A DNA stretch of 64,000 bases, from contig JBITNC010000001.1 of NCBI GenBank assembly GCA_050084985.1, forward strand, positions 19,592,001 through 19,656,000. The letters are read 5' to 3'. Numbering within the stretch: the first letter of the stretch is position 1; the number at the start of each line of letters is the position of its first letter. The notes beneath the pieces are model-generated. The model was not told the origin of the DNA and ran no database searches. It saw only the letters and a list, made by a program, of their open reading frames with translations. This DNA comes from Nageia nagi. Its lineage: Eukaryota > Pinophyta. Shown piece after piece: positions 59,640 through 64,000 of the stretch. The position numbers and the translations under genes were made by a program.

Positions 59640-60540
59640 AATGCTACTATGTCTCAGATTTATCATGAGTTTTTCCAAGTAATTACCTTGACTTATGATG
59701 ATATTAAGACATATGAAAAAAATGTCATCCAACACATGATTGAGCTTAAACCAAAGGCCAAACCACACAAGCAAAAATTAGGACCTGTCAATCCAAAGAT
59801 AGAAGAAGTTATGAAACAAGAGTTAATCAAGTATCTTGATTCAAAAATCATTTATCCTATCAAACAATATTCTTGGTTGCAAATTTAGTTCCTATGAGAA
59901 AGAAAAGTGAAGAAATCATACGCTATGTTGATTTCAAAAATTTGAATAAATTGTCCTTTAAAGATAATTATCCTCTCCCTCCTATGGAGCAAATCTTGCA
60001 TACAATAACTAGAGCTTGCTATTTTTCAACGATTGATGGTTACTAAGAATTTAACCAAATATGGGTGAAGGATGAAGATCAATTCAAAATAGCATTTACA
60101 ACTAAATGGGGGATATTTTCCTTTCAAGGGATGCCATTTGGTCTTTCAAATGTAGGAGCTACTTTTCAAAGAGCAATGGATCATGCATTTGGTGAGCTAA
60201 TAAACAAGATTATATTAATCTATCTAGATGATATCACTATCTTCTCCAAAAGTAGAAGTGATCATCTGAAACATCTAAGATTAGTATTTAAAAAATGCAT
60301 AAAATTTTCAATTTCAATCAACTCAAAAAATTCAATTTTTTATGGTCAACCAAGGAAAGTTACTTGGCCACATTATCTCAAAAGAGGGACTAGCAATTGA
60401 TCCAAATAGAGTGAAAGCTATAGAAGCATTGCCACTCTCCTCTAATAAGAAGGTCTTGCAATCATTCCTTGGTAAGATCAATTTTGTTAGAAAATTTATT
60501 AATAATTTTTTAGAAATTATATCTCCAATCACTTCAATGC
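59640..60540 (+). pseudogene. Gypsy B: reverse transcriptase remnant
   Basis: 59649-59888 gives the region before the fingers (HMIELKPKAKPHKQKLGPVN, EEVMKQELIKYLDSKIIYPI). Then VDFKNLNKLSFKDNYPLPPM, and 60065-60400 with FKIAFTTKWGIFSFQGMPFG, LSNVGATFQRAMDHAFGELI and LIYLDDITIFSKSR: intact YLDD and the FxGMPFGLxNAxATFQR block. A frameshift at about 60340 moves to KLLGHIISKEGLAIDPNRVK and LQSFLGKINFVRKFI. Family role: synthesis of cDNA. Not functional as it stands. Confidence 0.88.
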
Positions 60541-61000
60541 TAAAGAAACATACTACATTTTCCTAGTCATGTGATGCCAAACTAGCCTTCAAAGAAATAA
60601 AAAAGGTTATAATAGAAGCTCTTGTGCTTAAAAATCCTGATATGTCAAAAGATTTCATCATGTATGCACATGGAGTAGACAAGAGCATTGCCATAATTCT
60701 TGCACAAAAGGATGACAATAATGAAGAACACTTGATTGCCTTTCATAGTCAAACACTACATCAACACTAACAAAGGTACTCATTTATTGAAAAGCAAGTG
60801 TTTTCCATTATTAAAGGACTTAAAAAATTCAAATATTATAACTCCCGTAGTAGAATCCTTATATATACATTTCATATATATGTAAGAAATTATATCATAC
60901 AAGGATATCTAAGTGAAGGAAAAGCTAGATGGATCACTAAAATAATGGAATATGACATCGAAGTTAAGCCAACCAAGCTAATCAAAGGTAGGGCTCTCTA
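60541..61000 (+). pseudogene. Gypsy B: RT-linked RNase H remnant
   Basis: The plus strand reads KLAFKEIKKVIIEALVLKNP, DMSKDFIMYAHGVDKSIAII, HLIAFHSQTLHQH, EKQVFSIIKGLKKFKYY and GYLSEGKARWITKIMEYDIE. This is the ordinary gypsy RNase H; its TDAS is altered to AHGV. Together with 58800-59361 it makes the second RNase H of the polyprotein. Confidence 0.83.
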
Positions 61001-61089
61001 TAAAAATATAGTTGAAGATTCACATACGATCACCCTTATGGAGGATGAGCAGCAAATTAATCATGAAAGTGATTGGATTAAGCAAATAA

Positions 61090-61492
61090 TGGTATATTTC
61101 TAAACCAACAGGTGCCTTGAAGCTCTAGATAGGTTTCAAAGAAGGAGATTTAGGTTGCATGCCCTTAAATTTATCATGATAGATGATCATTTGTATAGAA
61201 AGTTTTTTGATCAAAACCTTCTTAGATGTGTGACTCAAGATGAATCTCATAGAATATTGCATGAATTTCATTATGGATTCTCTAGCAAGCATTACAATGA
61301 ACCAAATACAATAGCAAAGGTATAACAAGCTAGATATTATTGGCCCACTATATTTCAAGATTCATTCAAGATTGCTTGGGAATGTGATAAGTGCAATAGA
61401 TTTGTGGGAAAGAGAATACAAGCTACAATGCCTCTCTAACCTATGGTAGTCAAAGAGCCCTTTCAATAGTGGGGTATGGACTTCATTGGTGT
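61090..61492 (+). pseudogene. Gypsy B: integrase N-terminal remnant, cut by an LTR
   Basis: The plus strand reads RLHALKFIMIDDHLYRKFFD, RILHEFHYGFSSKHYNE and AWECDKCNRFVGKR (the H-x-H ... C-x2-C zinc-binding region kept), followed by FQWWGMDFIGV-like (a stop replaces one residue). The sequence breaks off at GMDFIGV, where a new LTR starts; the catalytic core is not present in the window. Confidence 0.8.
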
Positions 61493-62341
61493 TGTAGATA
61501 CCTAAAAATGTCCCTTTTTTAACTAGTAAACATTGAAATAATCATAACTCTTCGCGACAATATAAAATAGGTTTAAAAATTGTATTATTGGATAGCTCCC
61601 GTCGAGTACATGCAAAATAGGTGGTCACATGACTCTTTTTAGGTAAAATTGGCTATTTGGTGGTCATTTTAATATTATTACAAAATTTGAAAACCAGTCA
61701 CCAGTGACCCAAGATAGTCGCTGGCATTTTGAGACGATCATCGACATCCATCTAGCAATCATCGGTGACTTTGTAAAAGCCAAACAAGAAACCAAAATAG
61801 TGAGAGAAAGTTGAAACATTTCATTTTTCCAAGATGATGTGGATAGAAGGGGTCAGTTACGACCTACGATGGCCTTTCACTTCCCCTTACTAGCCTTGGA
61901 ACATCTCACCCAAAATCTATAAATACAAGCCAATACAAAGCAATTAAAGGAGAATCTTGACCCATTTTTGAAGTAGGGTAATGCTACCAAAATCTTGTGA
62001 GCTCATACCTTTTATTATTTTATGCTAGTTTCAATTCAATACATGTCATACATAGATTCTTTGATGTTATTGTCTTTTGCATGTGTGTAGGATTTACAGG
62101 TTGTTCATATCAAGGAGAGAAGTAAGCAAATAAAAAACAATGAAGATCTAATACCTTCATTTTGGCAAATGGCATTTGTAAAAGTCCCTTCCAAGGGCAA
62201 ATTGTAGTTTGAGCTGAAAATCAATATCAATTTATAATTATAGCATTTCTATCTATTTTACATAATTTGAGGTTTAGTGAAGATTTAAGAATAATTGTAT
62301 TTTATGTTATTCTACATTCTAGCTCTATTTTCACTACAACA
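61493..62341 (+). repeat. 5' LTR of gypsy C
   Basis: An 849-bp stretch from TGTAGATACCTAAAAATG to TTTTCACTACAACA, with canonical TG...CA ends, flanked inside by a primer site. It starts inside the GMDFIGV coding motif of B. TATAAATA at 61918-61925 is a likely promoter box. Confidence 0.78.
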
Positions 62342-62364
62342 TTTTGGCGCTAGAAGGAGGGCCC
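62342..62364 (+). other. Primer-binding site region of gypsy C
   Basis: TTTTGGCGCTAGAAGGAGGG directly after the LTR end. It has the TTTGGCGC(T/C) start and G-rich continuation common at plant gypsy primer sites. The tRNA used is not assigned. Confidence 0.6.
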
Positions 62365-62479
62365 TTCCGTTATTGATAGGGAGGTTTTATGTTAAAAATG
62401 ATTTTACCTTTCTGTTATCTAGTTTATTTGAATTTCTCCATATACTGACTTTAAATTTTGTGTTTTGAGCTTTTTAGGA

Positions 62480-62650
62480 AATCTGTTGCAAAAACACCAG
62501 CGATTGGAATCAGACACCGATGACTCAAAAGGAATGCTAGCGATTTACAAAGTAATCCAGACTAAATGCCAGTGATTGGAATCGAATGTTGGTGACTCAA
62601 AATAAATGCCAACGATCTTTGTTTAAACATTGGCGACTCATACTCCAGGT
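62480..62650 (+). repeat. Short-period repeat in the leader of C
   Basis: Phrases of the type 'ccagcgattggaatc(a/g)...tggtgactcaaaa..aatgcca' recur four to five times. A related 'gtcgctgg...gacgatcatcgac...atcggtgac' phrase lies inside the LTR at 61690-61780. Confidence 0.6.
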
Positions 62651-62874
62651 CATTTTGCCTCCTTTTGTTATTTCTAAAAATAAAATAAAATATATAATAT
62701 GTTGTTAAAATGGAAGGATACTTTTGAATGTGATTCCTTTGCCTAGAATGCATATAAGAATGGGTAGAAAAGATTAAATGCATATTTTTTATTAATTTAC
62801 TTTATGTATAATGTTATGTATTTATTTTCATGTTTTAGGTGAAGGGTACATACACATTAATACTTTTTATCTTG

Positions 62875-63600
62875 TCTACTTATGCTCTCCCTTTGCGTTT
62901 TGTGTGATCTAAGGTGACCAGAATAGACATGATAAGAAGGAGTAATTAATTCTTCTTTTCTTTCACATTCACACTATCATTAATTTGGCTAATTTACCCA
63001 CACATAATGACCTCTTACCAAGTTTTCCCTTACCACTCCATTGGAGGTCGAAGGGATATGTAACTAGTAAGAGGAGGTAATTTACTACACATAATACTTT
63101 CACAATTGGAAGGGGTAAATGAATCACATTAAAAGGAATGAACTTAAGGAAAATAAATTAAGTTTTGGGTAGTGTAAATCATATTAAAAGGTTAATGAAT
63201 TGGAGGGATTCAAATACACTAAGTACTTTCACTTAACAAAGTATGCTCTCACTTTTGCGCTTCAAGCAATCCTAAGTGATCAGAAATAAGTTAAGTGAAA
63301 GAGGTAAAATTTATTCACATTTTATTTGGAAATATATTTCACATTAACACTCTTAAAGATGTCTACCCTTACCACTCCATTGGAGGTTGAAGGGATATGT
63401 GACTCTTGGAGGAGTAATTGAACCTCACTTAATTAATTTATCTACACTTAATGGCTTTTTACTAAGTCTGCTCTTACCACTCCATTGGAGGTCGAAGAGA
63501 TATGTGACTAGTAAGAAGAGGGAATTTATCACATATAAAACTTCCACAGCTGGAAGGAGTTAATGAACATCATTAATAGGATGGATAATGAATCGCATTA
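62875..63600 (+). repeat. Tandem duplication, ~360-450 bp units, in the leader of C
   Basis: The segment 'cttaccactccattggaggtcgaagggatatgt(a/g)actagtaagag' occurs at 63028 and 63472, with a shorter copy at 63367. 'tatgctctc.ctttgcg' occurs at 62880 and 63241, and 'cac(a/t)attggaagg..taatgaa' at 63100 and 63545. Copies are clearly alike but diverged. Confidence 0.8.
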
Positions 63601-64000
63601 CAATTAAAAAGAACAATGGGGTTTATTAAGGTCAAGATTCATTTAAAATAAACTTTTGATTGCATCACATTAAGATAAGATAAGTAAATGGACATTAATG
63701 TTTGGGAGGGTAGTATGCATAAATGTACTTTACTTATTTAAATGCATTTCATAAGGCCTTAAAGTAATAATTGAACATTAATGAGTTGGATGTCACTACC
63801 AACCATTAATTCTTACTTCTTTGTACCCACCGACATAACACACTTGAAGCCATAGAGCCAGTTACACTTGGAGGTGATGACCAAGGTGACTTTCCTTTAG
63901 GTAGGAGTCAAAAAAGGAGACTCATCTAGAACCAAGCCAAAAGCCATAGAAACTTGTAAACATTACTTAGAATTACCCAACCTACCTTGTTCAACACTTG
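63600..64000 (+). other. Leader of gypsy C, no coding recognised
   Basis: AT-rich up to about 63.8 kb, then somewhat richer in G and C. Gag is expected beyond the window edge. Confidence 0.3.

Larger units (their letters stand above)
54314..61492 (+). mobile_element. Ty3/gypsy retrotransposon B with two RNase H domains, decayed
   Basis: Plus-strand order: 5' LTR (54314-56392), primer site, gag, protease, additional RNase H, RT, RNase H and the start of integrase, which is cut by a newer LTR at 61493. Same family as A. Many stops and frameshifts. Confidence 0.87.
61493..64000 (+). mobile_element. Ty3/gypsy-type LTR retrotransposon C, 5' part, inserted into B
   Basis: An LTR (61493-62341), primer site and the beginning of a long leader, running off the right end. 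No coding domain is seen before 64000. Its presence inside the integrase of B shows it is the younger insertion. Confidence 0.7.

Overview
This is nuclear DNA from a seed plant. It is strongly AT-rich, holds one intron-split housekeeping gene, and is otherwise filled with old, broken LTR retrotransposons and LINE remnants. The density and age of the repeats, their layering and the conifer-like style of the LTR and primer-site sequences make a gymnosperm my first guess. That guess is inference; the sequence directly supports only 'plant with a large, repeat-rich genome'.

The only gene I regard as intact is an ESCRT-III subunit of the VPS2/CHMP2 class (27592-32569, + strand). It has five exons that join in frame with GT-AG introns and give a 223-residue protein ending in a MIM1 motif. 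Intron 1 (2.6 kb) holds an antisense RNase H fragment of retroelement type.

Left arm (1-27.3 kb): the 3' end of a chromovirus-type Ty3/gypsy element (chromodomain plus LTR, - strand, 1-612); a copia-like LTR (about 1583-2610); a gypsy protease fragment (3515-4250, -); a nearly full-length Ty1/copia element with two LTRs (4271-10918, -); a second copia element without a recognisable 3' end (about 12690-16.9 kb, -); a GC-richer island with an unrecognised 167-codon ORF (18.1-18.6 kb); a LINE remnant with ORF1, endonuclease and the start of RT (about 21.6-24.5 kb, +), interrupted by a 32-bp tandem array and by a roughly 0.8-kb insertion; two primer-binding-site-like sequences (24.9 and 25.05 kb); and a CACTA-type transposase fragment (25.7 kb, -).

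Right arm (32.6-64 kb): copia remnant 3 (about 34.2-37.7 kb, +); an AT-rich internally repetitive stretch; a copia LTR-PBS-gag head (40.3-42.5 kb, +); gypsy element A (about 42.6-50.3 kb, -); an approximately 75-bp satellite-like array (50.8-51.3 kb); copia remnant 4 (about 51.9-54.06 kb, -); a 255-bp LTR fragment; gypsy element B (54.3-61.49 kb, +); and gypsy element C, inserted into the integrase of B and running off the window.

The main observation is that A and B are one Ty3/gypsy family carrying two RNase H domains, with the additional plant-type RNase H lying upstream of RT (gag-PR-aRNH-RT-RNH-INT). The two copies lie head to head, so their long 5' LTRs and leaders form a large inverted repeat. 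Every element shows stops or frameshifts, so none looks able to move by itself.
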